A stretch of DNA of 64,000 bases from Mogibacterium diversum (GTDB lineage: Bacteria > Bacillota > Clostridia > Peptostreptococcales > Anaerovoracaceae): assembly GCF_002998925.1 (NCBI RefSeq), contig NZ_CP027228.1:744001-808000 (forward strand), in the 5' to 3' direction. The notes under the pieces were generated by a model. It made no database searches, was not told the DNA's origin, and saw only the letters and a list, made by a program, of their open reading frames with translations. Position numbers and translations under genes: made by a program. Below, in pieces: positions 9,094 through 18,462 of the stretch (position 1 is the stretch's first letter; every line of letters starts with the position of its first letter).

Positions 9094-9672
9094 TTATAGC
9101 GCATCATTATGAATTAGAACGCTCATGTAAGCACCCTTCTTAAATATCGATGTACTTACGCCCCATGCGATAGCTGAACAAGCTAGTTCATCAGCATTCT
9201 TTGACTTAATGCTTCTAGAGCTTAGCACGATTCCCTTTGGATATAGTTCAGCACCCAGATACTGATGCAAGCTATCCGCAGAACCCGATTCAACAGCTTT
9301 GATAGAACGTCCAGGATTTGTGTCCCACCACTCATTTGGCTTCGAGAATGAGCCATCAGCTCTCATCTCACCCGAGGATAGATTCTGAGCACATATTTCT
9401 CTTAGTTTCTCTAGAGTCTCATCATCGATAAATCCATCAGTAATCGAATATGCATACATTGCACACGCAACACCATCATCATCTAGTTCCTTTAGAAGGT
9501 ATAGATTAGATACCCCTCTCTCCTTGAACTTCTTCCACTTAGCAGACACTTTCTTAATACTTGCATCATTGTAAACAGATGAGTTTCCATCCTCAAGAGC
9601 GCGCTTTAGCTCTTCTAAGTCTACGTCCTTCTTCTCCCAGTTGTCTATAAAATTGATTCTTAGATCACTCAT
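9094..9672 (-). CDS. Hypothetical cytoplasmic protein
   Basis: A 192-residue protein with no recognised family. It is acidic and soluble, with no signal or membrane segment. Notable stretches are KPNEWWDTNPGRS in the middle and SIFKKGAYMSVLIHND at the C-terminus. The ATG follows AAAGGAG at good spacing. It lies 6 bases downstream of the membrane-anchored gene 9679-10128, so the two are probably translated from one transcript. Both sit beside the 186-bp repeat array and may be accessory genes. No function is proposed. Confidence 0.6.
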   Translation of the reverse strand: MSDLRINFIDNWEKKDVDLEELKRALEDGNSSVYNDASIKKVSAKWKKFKERGVSNLYLLKELDDDGVACAMYAYSITDGFIDDETLEKLREICAQNLSSGEMRADGSFSKPNEWWDTNPGRSIKAVESGSADSLHQYLGAELYPKGIVLSSRSIKSKNADELACSAIAWGVSTSIFKKGAYMSVLIHNDAL

Positions 9673-9678
9673 GTAACT

Positions 9679-10128
9679 TTACTCCTTTAAATCTTCTTGC
9701 CAACTAGTTAATGTATCATTATCAAACACGATCATCGTGTCAGTAAACGGTTTTACTAAGACCTCCGTGTAAAAAGGTCCTTTTTTCTTGTAATATGCCG
9801 ATATCCCAGGGCGAGCTTTAATTGAGAATCTTATCTTGTACTCTCCTGGAGGCATCAAGATAGACGGTGTTAGAAACTCGTCTGAAAATAATACTCCAGA
9901 TGACCAGTTCTCTCCATCAGCCGAAAATGACATATCATAGAATTGACCATAACCGTTATCGATTCTAAGGTATACCTTAGGCAGCTCCTTATCGCGTTTC
10001 ATGCTCTTAATAGTATTAAATGCTTTCCGCCGTTTAGTGTTCTTATAATGCAATATACCCACACTTATATAAAACAACACGGACATCGCAACTATTACTA
10101 TCCATGGGTGTTTGATTAAAAAACTCAT
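9679..10128 (-). CDS. Hypothetical membrane-anchored protein
   Basis: A 149-residue protein with one N-terminal membrane segment (about residues 8-26) followed by lysine/arginine residues. The rest is a soluble, beta-rich domain with the stretches VYLRIDNGYGQFYDMSFS and LMPPGEYKIRFS, which look like a beta-sandwich. The positive charges after the segment suggest the domain faces the cytoplasm, but this is uncertain. No family is recognised. It is the first of a two-gene unit with the downstream hypothetical gene. Its ribosome binding site (GAGAAGTAATCT before ATG) is weak. Confidence 0.5.
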   Translation of the reverse strand: MSFLIKHPWIVIVAMSVLFYISVGILHYKNTKRRKAFNTIKSMKRDKELPKVYLRIDNGYGQFYDMSFSADGENWSSGVLFSDEFLTPSILMPPGEYKIRFSIKARPGISAYYKKKGPFYTEVLVKPFTDTMIVFDNDTLTSWQEDLKE

Positions 10129-10188
10129 AGATTACTTCTCACTTTTTTTATTCTCACTAAATTAAGTTTAAAAAAATTTCTTACAATG

Positions 10189-10824
10189 TCAAGTTCCGCA
10201 GTATTCGTATAATTCGGCAAGTAAGCGAAACTATTTGCCAATGCTCGCAGGCTTCCTTTTGATCAATCATCACAGTTCAGGAGCTGGAGGCGAATACAAA
10301 AGGCTGCGAGGTTTTGGAAGTGTTAAACGTTTACGAGAATGCGGATTAACAAAGTCGAGTATTGTTTTATCACATCAAGTTACGCAGACTTTACATAATC
10401 CGCCGAGTAAAAGCAATCTGCTTCCAATGCTCGCAGGCTTCCTTTTGATCAATCATCACAGTTCAGGAGCTGGAGACGAATACAAAAGGCTGCGAGGTTT
10501 TGGAAGTGTTAAACGTTTACGAGAATGCGGATTAACAAAGTCGAGTATTGTCTTATCACGTCAAGTTACGCAGACTTTGCATAATCCGCCGAGTAAAAGA
10601 AATCTGCTTCCAATGCTCGCAGGCTACCTTTTGGTCAGTCATCACAGTTAAGAAGCTGAAGGCGAATACAAAAGGCTGCGAGGTTTTGGAAGTGTTAAAC
10701 GTTTACGAGAATGCGGATTAACAAAGTCGAGTATTGTTTTATCACATCAAGTTACGCAGACTTTGTATAATCCGCCGAGTAAAAGAAATCTGCTTCCAAT
10801 GCTCGCAGCCTTTTGCTATTCGCC
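10189..10824. repeat. Tandem array of a 186-bp repeat with internal inverted repeats
   Basis: Three nearly identical 186-bp units start at 10238, 10424 and 10610. A degenerate end fragment lies in front (10189-10237) and a partial copy follows (10796-10824). Each unit contains two dyads. One is CTCGCAGG...CCTTTTG with CAAAAGGCTGCGAG. The other is GCGGATTAACAAAGTC with GACTTTGCATAATCCGC. The partial last copy, CTCGCAGCCTTTTGC followed by TATTCGCC, is the reverse complement of an internal segment and contains the stop codon of the YitT gene. No transposase is present. The 10129-10188 stretch before the array is A/T-rich with no gene. Confidence 0.9.
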
Positions 10825-11718
10825 GACCCCTATGTGTCTCTTAAAATTCCCCACAATATTTTCTCCTTCTGACATCATTAGAAATGCATGAGGATCAATA
10901 TCGTGAACGATTCCCTTAAGATGTTCAATTTCATATTTTGAGACAAGCGTTAGAATTATATTTACCTCATCTCCTGTATATGCGCCTGTTCCCTTCCAGC
11001 TAGTAACACCTCTGTTTAATTCTTCAGTAAGAATTTTTTCAATGCCTTCTTTCTTAGTAATAATCAGCACCTCTGTCTTGATATTTTGGGTGTGCATCCT
11101 ATCGATAAACATCGCTTTGATAGCAGAGTAAATGAAGGAATAAACTGCTATCTTTACATTAAATAGCAATAAACAGCAACCATATACAGCAAAATTCACA
11201 ACATTATTAAGCATCCCTACACTAACGTTTGGATTCTTTTTTGCCATGCACACTGCAATGATGTCTGGGCCACCAGTGGAACTTCCACCCCTTAAAATCA
11301 TTCCGGTTCCTATTCCTCCGATAACACCTGCTACCACGCATGCAGTTAGGTAGTCATCAATATAAGGAATCTTCGGTACCGGAACAAGTGTAAGACAAAC
11401 CGACGATATGCCTATTGAAATCAGTGTCTTAGTCGCAAATTTAAATCCAGCTGAAGAGTACGCATACAAAAATAAAGGAATATTTATCAGGAAGTAGATA
11501 ATACCCGTAAAATCAAGCCCATATATCGTTCTAACGCCAGTATTAGCGACAATTAAATGTCTTACAATCTGGGAAATTCCGAGAAAGCCACCGTTATAAA
11601 GATGCATCGGAGTAATTAGAAGGTTTATGCTGAACGCATAGATTAAGTTTCCTAGGATTATCAGTATTGTACTTGATAATCCATTCCATTTATCTTCAAA
11701 TTTATTAAACCAGTTCAT
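10816..11718 (-). CDS. YitT family membrane protein (DUF161/DUF2179)
   Basis: A 300-residue protein with about five membrane segments followed by a cytoplasmic DUF2179 domain (from about residue 215), as in the YitT family. Recognisable stretches are INLLITPMHLYNGGFLGISQI and GGIGTGMILRGGSSTGGPDI. The function of the family is not established; transport has been proposed. The open frame begins at a GTG at 11760, but that codon lies inside the terminator hairpin of ppdK, so the ATG at 11718 is more likely. It has no clear ribosome binding site. The stop codon lies within the terminal copy of the 186-bp repeat array. Confidence 0.75.
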   Translation of the reverse strand: MNWFNKFEDKWNGLSSTILIILGNLIYAFSINLLITPMHLYNGGFLGISQIVRHLIVANTGVRTIYGLDFTGIIYFLINIPLFLYAYSSAGFKFATKTLISIGISSVCLTLVPVPKIPYIDDYLTACVVAGVIGGIGTGMILRGGSSTGGPDIIAVCMAKKNPNVSVGMLNNVVNFAVYGCCLLLFNVKIAVYSFIYSAIKAMFIDRMHTQNIKTEVLIITKKEGIEKILTEELNRGVTSWKGTGAYTGDEVNIILTLVSKYEIEHLKGIVHDIDPHAFLMMSEGENIVGNFKRHIGVGE

Positions 11719-11721
11719 TTC

Positions 11722-11761
11722 AAAAAATTTATGGTGAAGCATCCATAGCGGATGCTTCACC
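11722..11761 (-). terminator. Terminator of the ppdK transcript
   Basis: On the minus strand a perfect 12-bp stem, GGTGAAGCATCC/GGATGCTTCACC, with a 5-base loop is followed by ATAAATTTTTT. It starts 8 bases after the ppdK stop codon and ends only a few bases before the YitT ATG. Confidence 0.85.
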
Positions 11762-11769
11762 GATAGATA

Positions 11770-14394
11770 CTATTTACGATTCTTGATTGTTGCCTGTGCA
11801 GCAGCAAGTCTTGCGATTGGTACTCTGAATGGTGAGCAAGATACGTATTGAAGTCCAGTCTTGTACATAAACTCAATAGTATCAGGATCTCCACCGTGCT
11901 CTCCGCAAACACCTAACTTGATGTTTGGTCTGGTTTCTTTTCCGCCTTCACAAGCCATCTTAACTAGCTTTCCAATACCCTTCTGATCTAGGGACTGGAA
12001 TGGATCTCTCTCAAGTATGCCATCATTGATATATTCTTTAATGATGTTACCCGTATCATCACGAGAGAATCCAAATCCCATCTGAGTTAGGTCGTTAGTT
12101 CCGAATGAGAAGAATTCTGCTTCTTCAGCAATTTCATCTGCAGTTAGAGCCGCTCTTGGAATCTCGATCATAGTACCTACCATGTACTCAAGTTCCATTC
12201 CTGCCTTTTCAAAGCACTTCTTAGCTGTCTCATCAATTGTATTCTTAACGAAACGCAGTTCCTTAACATTTCCTACTAGAGGAACCATGATTTCAGGCTT
12301 AATCTTATAACCCTTCTCCTTAGCTACTTCAAGTGCAGCAGTTAGAATAGCTTCTGTCTGCATCTCAGCTATTTCAGGATAAGTAATAGCAAGACGACAA
12401 CCTCTGTGGCCGAGCATAGGGTTGAACTCATGAAGCTCGACAGTCTTCTTCTCTATAGCTTCCTTAGAAATTCCAAACTGTTCTGAAAGCTGATTAACAT
12501 CAGCCTCAGTCTTAGGAAGGAATTCATGTAGAGGTGGATCTAGAAGTCTGATAGTAACTGGTCTCTCGCCCATTACCTCATATAGACCTTTGAAGTCACC
12601 TTTCTGGTATGGAAGTAGACCTGCTAGCGCTTCTCTTCTCTCAGACTCAGAATCAGCAAGTATCATTCTTCTAATCTTAGGGATTCTCTCATCCTCAAAG
12701 AACATGTGCTCAGTTCTGCAAAGACCGATTCCTTCAGCTCCAAACTCTAGCGCCTGTCTAGCGTCTCTTGGGTTATCAGCATTAGCTCTAACTCCGAGAT
12801 TTCTAACATCATCAGCCCACTTCATAATAGTTCCGAAGTCACCCGATAGCTCAGGTGATACAGTCTTAATTGCTACATCATAAACACTTCCGTCAGTACC
12901 ATTGATAGAAATTACATCTCCTTCATGGTACTCTTTACCGTTTACAACCATTTTCTTCGCAGACTCATGTACTGTAACCTCACTGCAACCAGCAACGCAG
13001 CACTTACCCATTCCACGAGCAACTACAGCCGCATGAGAAGTCATACCACCTCTTGCAGTAAGGATACCCTGAGCAGCAACCATACCTGCCAGGTCTTCTG
13101 GCGAAGTTTCCTCTCTTACAAGTACGACTTTCTTACCTAATGCAGCAGCCTCTGCAGCGTCGTCAGCACTGAATACGATTTCACCACAAGCAGCTCCTGG
13201 TGAAGCTGGAAGCCCCTTAGCAACAGCAGTTGCAGTTGCTAGCTCTGCACTATCAAATGTAGGGTGAAGTAGCTGGTTAATCTGATCTGGTTCTATACGA
13301 AGTATAGCAGTTTCCTTATCAATTAACCCTTCTTCAACCATGTCCACTGCAATCTTAACAGCTGCAGTAGCAGTTCTCTTACCATTTCTAGTCTGGAGCA
13401 TGAATAGTTTGTTATCCTCAACGGTAAACTCCATGTCCTGCATATCTTTGTAATGCTTCTCCAGAATCTCAGCTACAGACTCAAACTTCGCATATACTTC
13501 AGGGAAAGCCTGCTCCATCTCTGCGATTGGCTGAGGTGTTCTAATTCCGGCAACAACATCTTCACCCTGAGCGTTTACAAGGAACTCACCAAAGATCTTG
13601 TTCTCTCCGTTTACAGGGCTTCTTGTAAATGCAACACCAGTTCCTGACGTCTCGCCAGTATTTCCGAATACCATAGACTGTACATTAACCGCAGTTCCAA
13701 GAGATGCGGAAATGTTGTTTAGCTGTCTGTATAAAATAGCTCTGTCGTTATTCCACGAACGGAATACAGCCTGGATAGCTTCCATCAGCTGGTCTTTAGG
13801 ATCCTGTGGAAAATCTCTTCCTAGCTCCTCTTTAACGAGTGCTTTATAGTCTTCGATAATAGACTTAAGATCTTCTGGAGATAGATCAACGTCAAACTCA
13901 GCTCCAACTGCTTCTTTCTTACCGTCGAAGATAAAATCAAACTTAGCTTTTGATATCTCAAGAACTACATCTCCGAACATCTGGATAAATCTTCTATAGC
14001 TGTCATAAGCAAATCTTTCGTTTCCAGTCTTTGCAGCAAGCCCTTTTACAGACTCGTCATTAAGACCAAGATTGAGGATAGTATCCATCATACCAGGCAT
14101 CGATACAGGAGCTCCAGATCTAACCGATACGAGAAGAGGATTCTCAACATCTCCAAAAGTTTTTCCCATTACGTGTTCAAGTTCTGAAAGATGGTCATAT
14201 ACTTCCTTAACAATCTCTTCGGATAATACTCCACCTTTGTCGAGATAGTCTTTACAAGCATCCGTTGAAATAGTAAATCCAAATGGTACTGGCAGACCAA
14301 TCTTAGTCATTTCAGCAAGGTTTGCACCCTTACCACCTAAAAGACTCCTCATATCCTTAGAGCCTTCATTGAAAGAATAAACAAATTTTTCCAT
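11770..14394 (-). CDS. ppdK: Pyruvate, phosphate dikinase
   Basis: An 874-residue enzyme that interconverts pyruvate, ATP and phosphate with phosphoenolpyruvate, AMP and diphosphate. The N-terminal ATP-grasp domain has LLGGKGANLAEM. The phosphohistidine swivelling domain has GGMTSHAAVVARGMGKCC near residue 450. The C-terminal PEP/pyruvate barrel has GAEGIGLCRTEHMFF and GVCGEHGGDP with the catalytic cysteine. Length is normal for the family. In anaerobes it often runs in the glycolytic direction to gain ATP from pyrophosphate. AAGGAG lies 7 bases before the ATG, and the gene is 15 bases downstream of glyS. Confidence 0.97.
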   Translation of the reverse strand: MEKFVYSFNEGSKDMRSLLGGKGANLAEMTKIGLPVPFGFTISTDACKDYLDKGGVLSEEIVKEVYDHLSELEHVMGKTFGDVENPLLVSVRSGAPVSMPGMMDTILNLGLNDESVKGLAAKTGNERFAYDSYRRFIQMFGDVVLEISKAKFDFIFDGKKEAVGAEFDVDLSPEDLKSIIEDYKALVKEELGRDFPQDPKDQLMEAIQAVFRSWNNDRAILYRQLNNISASLGTAVNVQSMVFGNTGETSGTGVAFTRSPVNGENKIFGEFLVNAQGEDVVAGIRTPQPIAEMEQAFPEVYAKFESVAEILEKHYKDMQDMEFTVEDNKLFMLQTRNGKRTATAAVKIAVDMVEEGLIDKETAILRIEPDQINQLLHPTFDSAELATATAVAKGLPASPGAACGEIVFSADDAAEAAALGKKVVLVREETSPEDLAGMVAAQGILTARGGMTSHAAVVARGMGKCCVAGCSEVTVHESAKKMVVNGKEYHEGDVISINGTDGSVYDVAIKTVSPELSGDFGTIMKWADDVRNLGVRANADNPRDARQALEFGAEGIGLCRTEHMFFEDERIPKIRRMILADSESERREALAGLLPYQKGDFKGLYEVMGERPVTIRLLDPPLHEFLPKTEADVNQLSEQFGISKEAIEKKTVELHEFNPMLGHRGCRLAITYPEIAEMQTEAILTAALEVAKEKGYKIKPEIMVPLVGNVKELRFVKNTIDETAKKCFEKAGMELEYMVGTMIEIPRAALTADEIAEEAEFFSFGTNDLTQMGFGFSRDDTGNIIKEYINDGILERDPFQSLDQKGIGKLVKMACEGGKETRPNIKLGVCGEHGGDPDTIEFMYKTGLQYVSCSPFRVPIARLAAAQATIKNRK

Positions 14395-14409
14395 GGCATT
14401 TCTCCTTAG

Positions 14410-15840
14410 TTAAAACTGCAATTTGTTTTCTATATACTCCCTAACGTCAGACAGAGGTAGACGAATCTGCTCCATCGTATCTCTGTCGCGTATAGTGACT
14501 GATTTATCGGTTTCTGTGTCGAAATCCACACAGATTGAGAAAGGTGTTCCAATCTCATCTTCTCTTCTATATCTCTTGCCTATTGAACCAGCAGCATCGT
14601 ATTCAACGTTAAAATGCTTACTAAGTTCCTCGTAAATAGGCAAAGCTACATCTTCTAGTTTCTTAGATAGTGGCAGAACTGCAACTGTGTAAGGAGCAAG
14701 TGCAGGGTGAAGTCTAAGAACAACTCTAGTATCTTCTTTGCCCTTTCCATCAACCACAGTTTCCTCATCGTATGCATCGATTAGGAATGCGAGTGCTACT
14801 CTGTCTGCTCCAAGAGATGGCTCTATACAATATGGAACATATCTCTCGTTTGTTTCAGGGTCAAGATAACTCATATCCTGTCCTGAGTGCTCCTGATGTC
14901 TAGTGAGGTCGAAATCTGTTCTATCCGCTATTCCCCATAGCTCTCCCCACCCGAACGGGAATAAATATTCTAGGTCTGAAGTTGCATTGCTATAGTGCGA
15001 TAGTTCTTCTTTTTCATGATCTCTAACACGGATATTTTCCATGTTCATGCCAAGATTTTTGAGAAAATCAATTGAATATTGTTTCCAATACTCAAACCAT
15101 TCTAGATCAGTTCCTGGTTTGCAGAAGAACTCTAGCTCCATCTGCTCAAACTCCCTAGTCCTGAAAGTGAAGTTTCCAGGCGTAATTTCGTTACGGAACG
15201 ACTTGCCTATCTGCGCTATACCAAACGGTATCTTTTTGCGCGAAGTTCTCTGGACATTCTTAAAATTAACGAATATGCCCTGTGCCGTCTCAGGCCTTAG
15301 AAAGATTTCTGATTTAGAATCTTCTGTTACACCCTGAAAAGTCTTAAACATTAAGTTAAACTTGCGAATTCCTGTGAAGTCAGACTTACCACACTCTGGG
15401 CACGGAATATTGTTCTCAGAGATATATTTTTCCATCTCCTCATTACTCCAGCCGTCACACGAAATCTGCTTGCCCTCCTTTTCAACAAGGTAGTCTTCAA
15501 TAATCTTATCCGCTCTAAACCTTGCTTTACAGCTCTTACAATCGATAAGTGGGTCTGAGAAGCCACCCACATGACCAGATGCTACCCAGGTCTCTGGATT
15601 CATGAGGATAGCAGCATCAATGCCAACATTATATTTTGACTGCTGGACGAACTTGCTCCACCAAGCCTTCTTAACGTTGTTCTTGAATGTAACTCCAAGA
15701 GGTCCATAATCCCATGTATTGGCTAAGCCACCATAAATCTCTGATCCGGGGAAAATATAACCTCTGTTCTTCGCCAGAGCAGTAATCTTATCCATAGTTA
15801 CAACTCTATCTGGCTGAACTACACTCTTATCAATTGCCAT
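14410..15840 (-). CDS. glyS: Glycine--tRNA ligase, dimeric type
   Basis: A 476-residue class II aminoacyl-tRNA synthetase of the homodimeric type. The N-terminal region has GYIFPGSEIYGGLANTWDYGPLG. A zinc-like CKSCKARFRADK and CPECGKSD pair interrupts the catalytic domain. Motif 2 lies in FRNEITPGNFTFRTREFEQME and motif 3 in the LGADRVALAFL stretch. The C-terminal anticodon-binding domain follows. No T-box or other leader is visible in the 60 bases upstream, and the gene reads on from the DUF4342 gene, so it seems to depend on the upstream operon. Its ribosome binding site is weak. Confidence 0.96.
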   Translation of the reverse strand: MAIDKSVVQPDRVVTMDKITALAKNRGYIFPGSEIYGGLANTWDYGPLGVTFKNNVKKAWWSKFVQQSKYNVGIDAAILMNPETWVASGHVGGFSDPLIDCKSCKARFRADKIIEDYLVEKEGKQISCDGWSNEEMEKYISENNIPCPECGKSDFTGIRKFNLMFKTFQGVTEDSKSEIFLRPETAQGIFVNFKNVQRTSRKKIPFGIAQIGKSFRNEITPGNFTFRTREFEQMELEFFCKPGTDLEWFEYWKQYSIDFLKNLGMNMENIRVRDHEKEELSHYSNATSDLEYLFPFGWGELWGIADRTDFDLTRHQEHSGQDMSYLDPETNERYVPYCIEPSLGADRVALAFLIDAYDEETVVDGKGKEDTRVVLRLHPALAPYTVAVLPLSKKLEDVALPIYEELSKHFNVEYDAAGSIGKRYRREDEIGTPFSICVDFDTETDKSVTIRDRDTMEQIRLPLSDVREYIENKLQF

Positions 15841-15900
15841 CTGTCTATACCTGTCCTATCTAAAAAATTTCTAACTATTCGCGCAGCTTAGCGCAAGCTT

Positions 15901-16662
15901 TTATTTTTCTTCTGTATCTTCTTTATGAGTTTCCTCATTGTCAACAAATACGTTTCCTGGCTGATCAGGTCCTAGATTCTCAATATCCAAATCATAGTAT
16001 CCATCAACATCATCAGCTATATCATTTTCAGAAAAATCAAATTCGTCGTCTTTGCTGCGTTTCTTAAGAATCTCACTGCCCTTGCGCTTTAAATCAGAGA
16101 GATTGACATTGCTCTTAACCTGATCAAACTTATCGAGACCCTTATCCTTTAAATCTTCAAACTTATCCTGTCCCTTGATTCTAATATCGTTATACAGCTC
16201 GCTATCTTTAATCTTATCTACAGTCTCGGTGCCAGCGCTCTTTGCACGGCTATACTGAGCTTTAACTTTGCCGTTAACATCTGTAACTTCTCCCTTGTCA
16301 TTTACAAACTCGACATTGCAGTTAAATCCTGCCGCAGCGACTAGACCTAGTATCATTCCCCAAGGGGCGATAACAACACCTAAAATACCAACTGTAAGCG
16401 GTAGATTAACGAGCACTTCATCGCCTTTCTTGATGATGATTCGTGACATATTCCCCTTTTCAGCAGTCTTCTTAAGACGAGCGAAAAGTTCATTGCCGTA
16501 CAGATTTTCATCAGCTGAATCCTCGGTCCCCATATTCTCCTCAATGAGAATAATAGCATCGACCACGCTTCCATTAGCTTCTTCAAGAGCACTCTTTGCT
16601 TCTCTATAGCTAACCCCTGTCCTGTCTTTCACTAATTCAATCTTTTCTAATGTGATTTCCAT
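15901..16662 (-). CDS. UBA-like/DUF4342 domain protein
   Basis: A 253-residue protein. Residues 1-42 form a UBA/TS-N-like three-helix domain resembling the start of elongation factor Ts. A DUF4342 region follows (about 62-125), with the conserved RIIIKKGDEVLVNLPLTVGI and one hydrophobic, glycine/alanine-rich membrane segment. The C-terminal half is charged, probably helical and acidic at the end. AAGGAGG precedes the ATG. It sits between recO and glyS in a housekeeping operon. The function of the family is unknown; membrane association is inferred. Confidence 0.75.
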   Translation of the reverse strand: MEITLEKIELVKDRTGVSYREAKSALEEANGSVVDAIILIEENMGTEDSADENLYGNELFARLKKTAEKGNMSRIIIKKGDEVLVNLPLTVGILGVVIAPWGMILGLVAAAGFNCNVEFVNDKGEVTDVNGKVKAQYSRAKSAGTETVDKIKDSELYNDIRIKGQDKFEDLKDKGLDKFDQVKSNVNLSDLKRKGSEILKKRSKDDEFDFSENDIADDVDGYYDLDIENLGPDQPGNVFVDNEETHKEDTEEK

Positions 16663-16694
16663 AGCATCCTCCTTTTTAAACTTTGCAACTAACT

Positions 16695-17465
16695 CTATAA
16701 GCTAATGTCATTATCGAAAATATCAACATCAAGATAATACTTCAAGTATTCAGATAAAATTCTCTGCAATCCGTTTGATACTGCGGGCTTGAGAGCTACT
16801 TTTTCAAAACTCGAGAGTGGCTTCTTTGCAAAGTAATCTAACACTTCAACTATATCAAAATCGGGTTTGAAAATCAACGAAACATCTTGCGCATCAAGCC
16901 TTGTGTAGCAATCCTCACACAGAATGCCACCACCAGTCACAGAAAAGTACTTTACCTTACCATTTCCCTCTTTTCTGATATCAGAAAGCGACTTACCACA
17001 GCTCACACATTGCTTTATTTCTGGCATCACTCCGTTAAGCGATAGCGACTTTACAACAAACGCATAAAGGAGTGTCACGTAACTCCCCTTAGCATTGGTG
17101 ATTGACTCCATGAACTCAATTGATAAATCAAAAAGTCTAGGCCTAAGCTGTTCCTCTTCAGTTGTTTTATCTATATACTCAAGAAGCTTTGAAGCAACCA
17201 TATATCTATCTATATCTTCGCCGATTGAGTAATAGCTTTTCTTTACATCCGCATTATTGATATTGAAATAGTTTCGCCCTTTAAATATGTCATATTCCGC
17301 ATATGTAAAAGGTCTTATAGCAAGCGCCGCCCTTCCTTTAGCACGCTCGTTAATACTTGTCCCCGCAGTTATTTTACCGTATCGCCTTGTGAAAAGCGTA
17401 ATAATCCGTCTGTTATTGGCAATCTTGCTCTGACGAAGCACTATTCCTTCTGTATTAATAAGCAT
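16695..17465 (-). CDS. recO: DNA repair protein RecO
   Basis: A 256-residue RecO with an N-terminal OB-fold (TEGIVLRQSKIANNRRIITLFT), which loads RecA in the RecFOR recombination pathway. A zinc-finger-like CVSCGK...CEDC pair lies at about residues 148-186, and the C-terminal part is helical. The gene begins 2 bases after the era stop, so the two are translationally linked. The era-recO order is widespread in Firmicutes and supports the call. Confidence 0.93.
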   Translation of the reverse strand: MLINTEGIVLRQSKIANNRRIITLFTRRYGKITAGTSINERAKGRAALAIRPFTYAEYDIFKGRNYFNINNADVKKSYYSIGEDIDRYMVASKLLEYIDKTTEEEQLRPRLFDLSIEFMESITNAKGSYVTLLYAFVVKSLSLNGVMPEIKQCVSCGKSLSDIRKEGNGKVKYFSVTGGGILCEDCYTRLDAQDVSLIFKPDFDIVEVLDYFAKKPLSSFEKVALKPAVSNGLQRILSEYLKYYLDVDIFDNDISL

Positions 17466-17467
17466 TA

Positions 17468-18367
17468 TTACTCATCCCTATATCCAAGATTTCTAATAAC
17501 CCTGTCAGAATCACGCCACCGTTCTTTAACCTTTACCCAAAGCGACAGAAACACCTTGGTTCCAAGCAGCAATTCAATTTCTTCCCTTGCGCTCTTTCCA
17601 ATCCCTTTGAGTTTGCGTCCACCCTTACCGATAATAATGCTCTTGTGCGATGTGCGCTCGCAGCATATGACTGCACCGATTTCCGTGATGTGTGGTTTCT
17701 CTTCATATGACTCAATTTCAACGAAGATTCCATGTGGTACTTCTTGATCTAGATATTGCAGTAGTTTTTCTCTAATTATCTCGCTTACTATGAACCTTTC
17801 AGGATGATCAGTCGCCATATCTTCAGGATAATACATAGGTCCTTCGGCCATATATTTCGTTAGGCATTTCATGAGTTTGTCTACGTTAGTGTCCTGAAGT
17901 GCTGAGATTCCGAAAATCCCATCGAACATTCCACTTTCATCATATCTATTATAAAGTTCAAGATATTCCTCGGGACTAATTAAATCCATCTTGTTGATTG
18001 CAAGCACTTTCTTGCTATCTGACTGAGCTAGCATGTCTAAAATATACTGGTCTCCCCTTCCGAACTTCTTTGTCCCATCTACAATAAGCAAGACCACATC
18101 CACCCCACCCATAGTGTTAATCGCAGTCTCGTTTATCGCTGCCCCCAGTTTATTTTTAGGCTTATGTATCCCAGGTGTGTCCAGAAAAATCATCTGTATA
18201 CCACTTCCCTCATCGTACTCGAGATCCGTGTAAATACCCGTAATTCTATTTCTCGTCGTCTGTGGCTTGTCCGAGGTGATGGCAATTTTCTCACCTAGTA
18301 CATTATTAAGAAGTGTAGATTTCCCCGCGTTAGGTCTTCCGATTATTCCAATAAAACCTGATTTCAT
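17468..18367 (-). CDS. era: GTPase Era
   Basis: A 299-residue GTPase for 30S ribosome assembly. Walker A is GRPNAGKSTLLN, the G3 motif is DTPGIHKPK and NKMD is G4. The C-terminal KH domain carries GKGGRKLKGIGKSAREEIE, which binds 16S rRNA. The open frame allows a start five codons earlier, but GGAG lies at the right distance before the ATG at 18367. It lies after ybeY with a 95-base gap; dgkA and cdd, often found between these genes in other Firmicutes, are absent. Confidence 0.96.
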   Translation of the reverse strand: MKSGFIGIIGRPNAGKSTLLNNVLGEKIAITSDKPQTTRNRITGIYTDLEYDEGSGIQMIFLDTPGIHKPKNKLGAAINETAINTMGGVDVVLLIVDGTKKFGRGDQYILDMLAQSDSKKVLAINKMDLISPEEYLELYNRYDESGMFDGIFGISALQDTNVDKLMKCLTKYMAEGPMYYPEDMATDHPERFIVSEIIREKLLQYLDQEVPHGIFVEIESYEEKPHITEIGAVICCERTSHKSIIIGKGGRKLKGIGKSAREEIELLLGTKVFLSLWVKVKERWRDSDRVIRNLGYRDE

Positions 18368-18462
18368 TAGTTCTCCATTCATTTTGATAGCAATAATTCC
18401 AGTTCTCTTATGTTTTTGAGAACACAGAAACTTACCGCTTAGTAACTTAATTAAAGAATCAC

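Noticed and set aside
10235..10651. 138-codon open frame across the repeat array
   Set aside because: The 186-bp period is divisible by three, so an open frame repeats by chance; no ribosome binding site, and the third unit has a stop.
10189..10824. CRISPR array
   Set aside because: The units are 186 bp and identical throughout, with no short repeat/unique spacer pattern and no cas genes.
15841..15900. T-box leader before glyS
   Set aside because: Only 60 bases between genes, with no T-box sequence or terminator/antiterminator pair.
18368..18462. Missing dgkA/cdd as a recent deletion between ybeY and era
   Set aside because: No gene remnant is visible in the 95 bases; many lineages simply lack these genes here.
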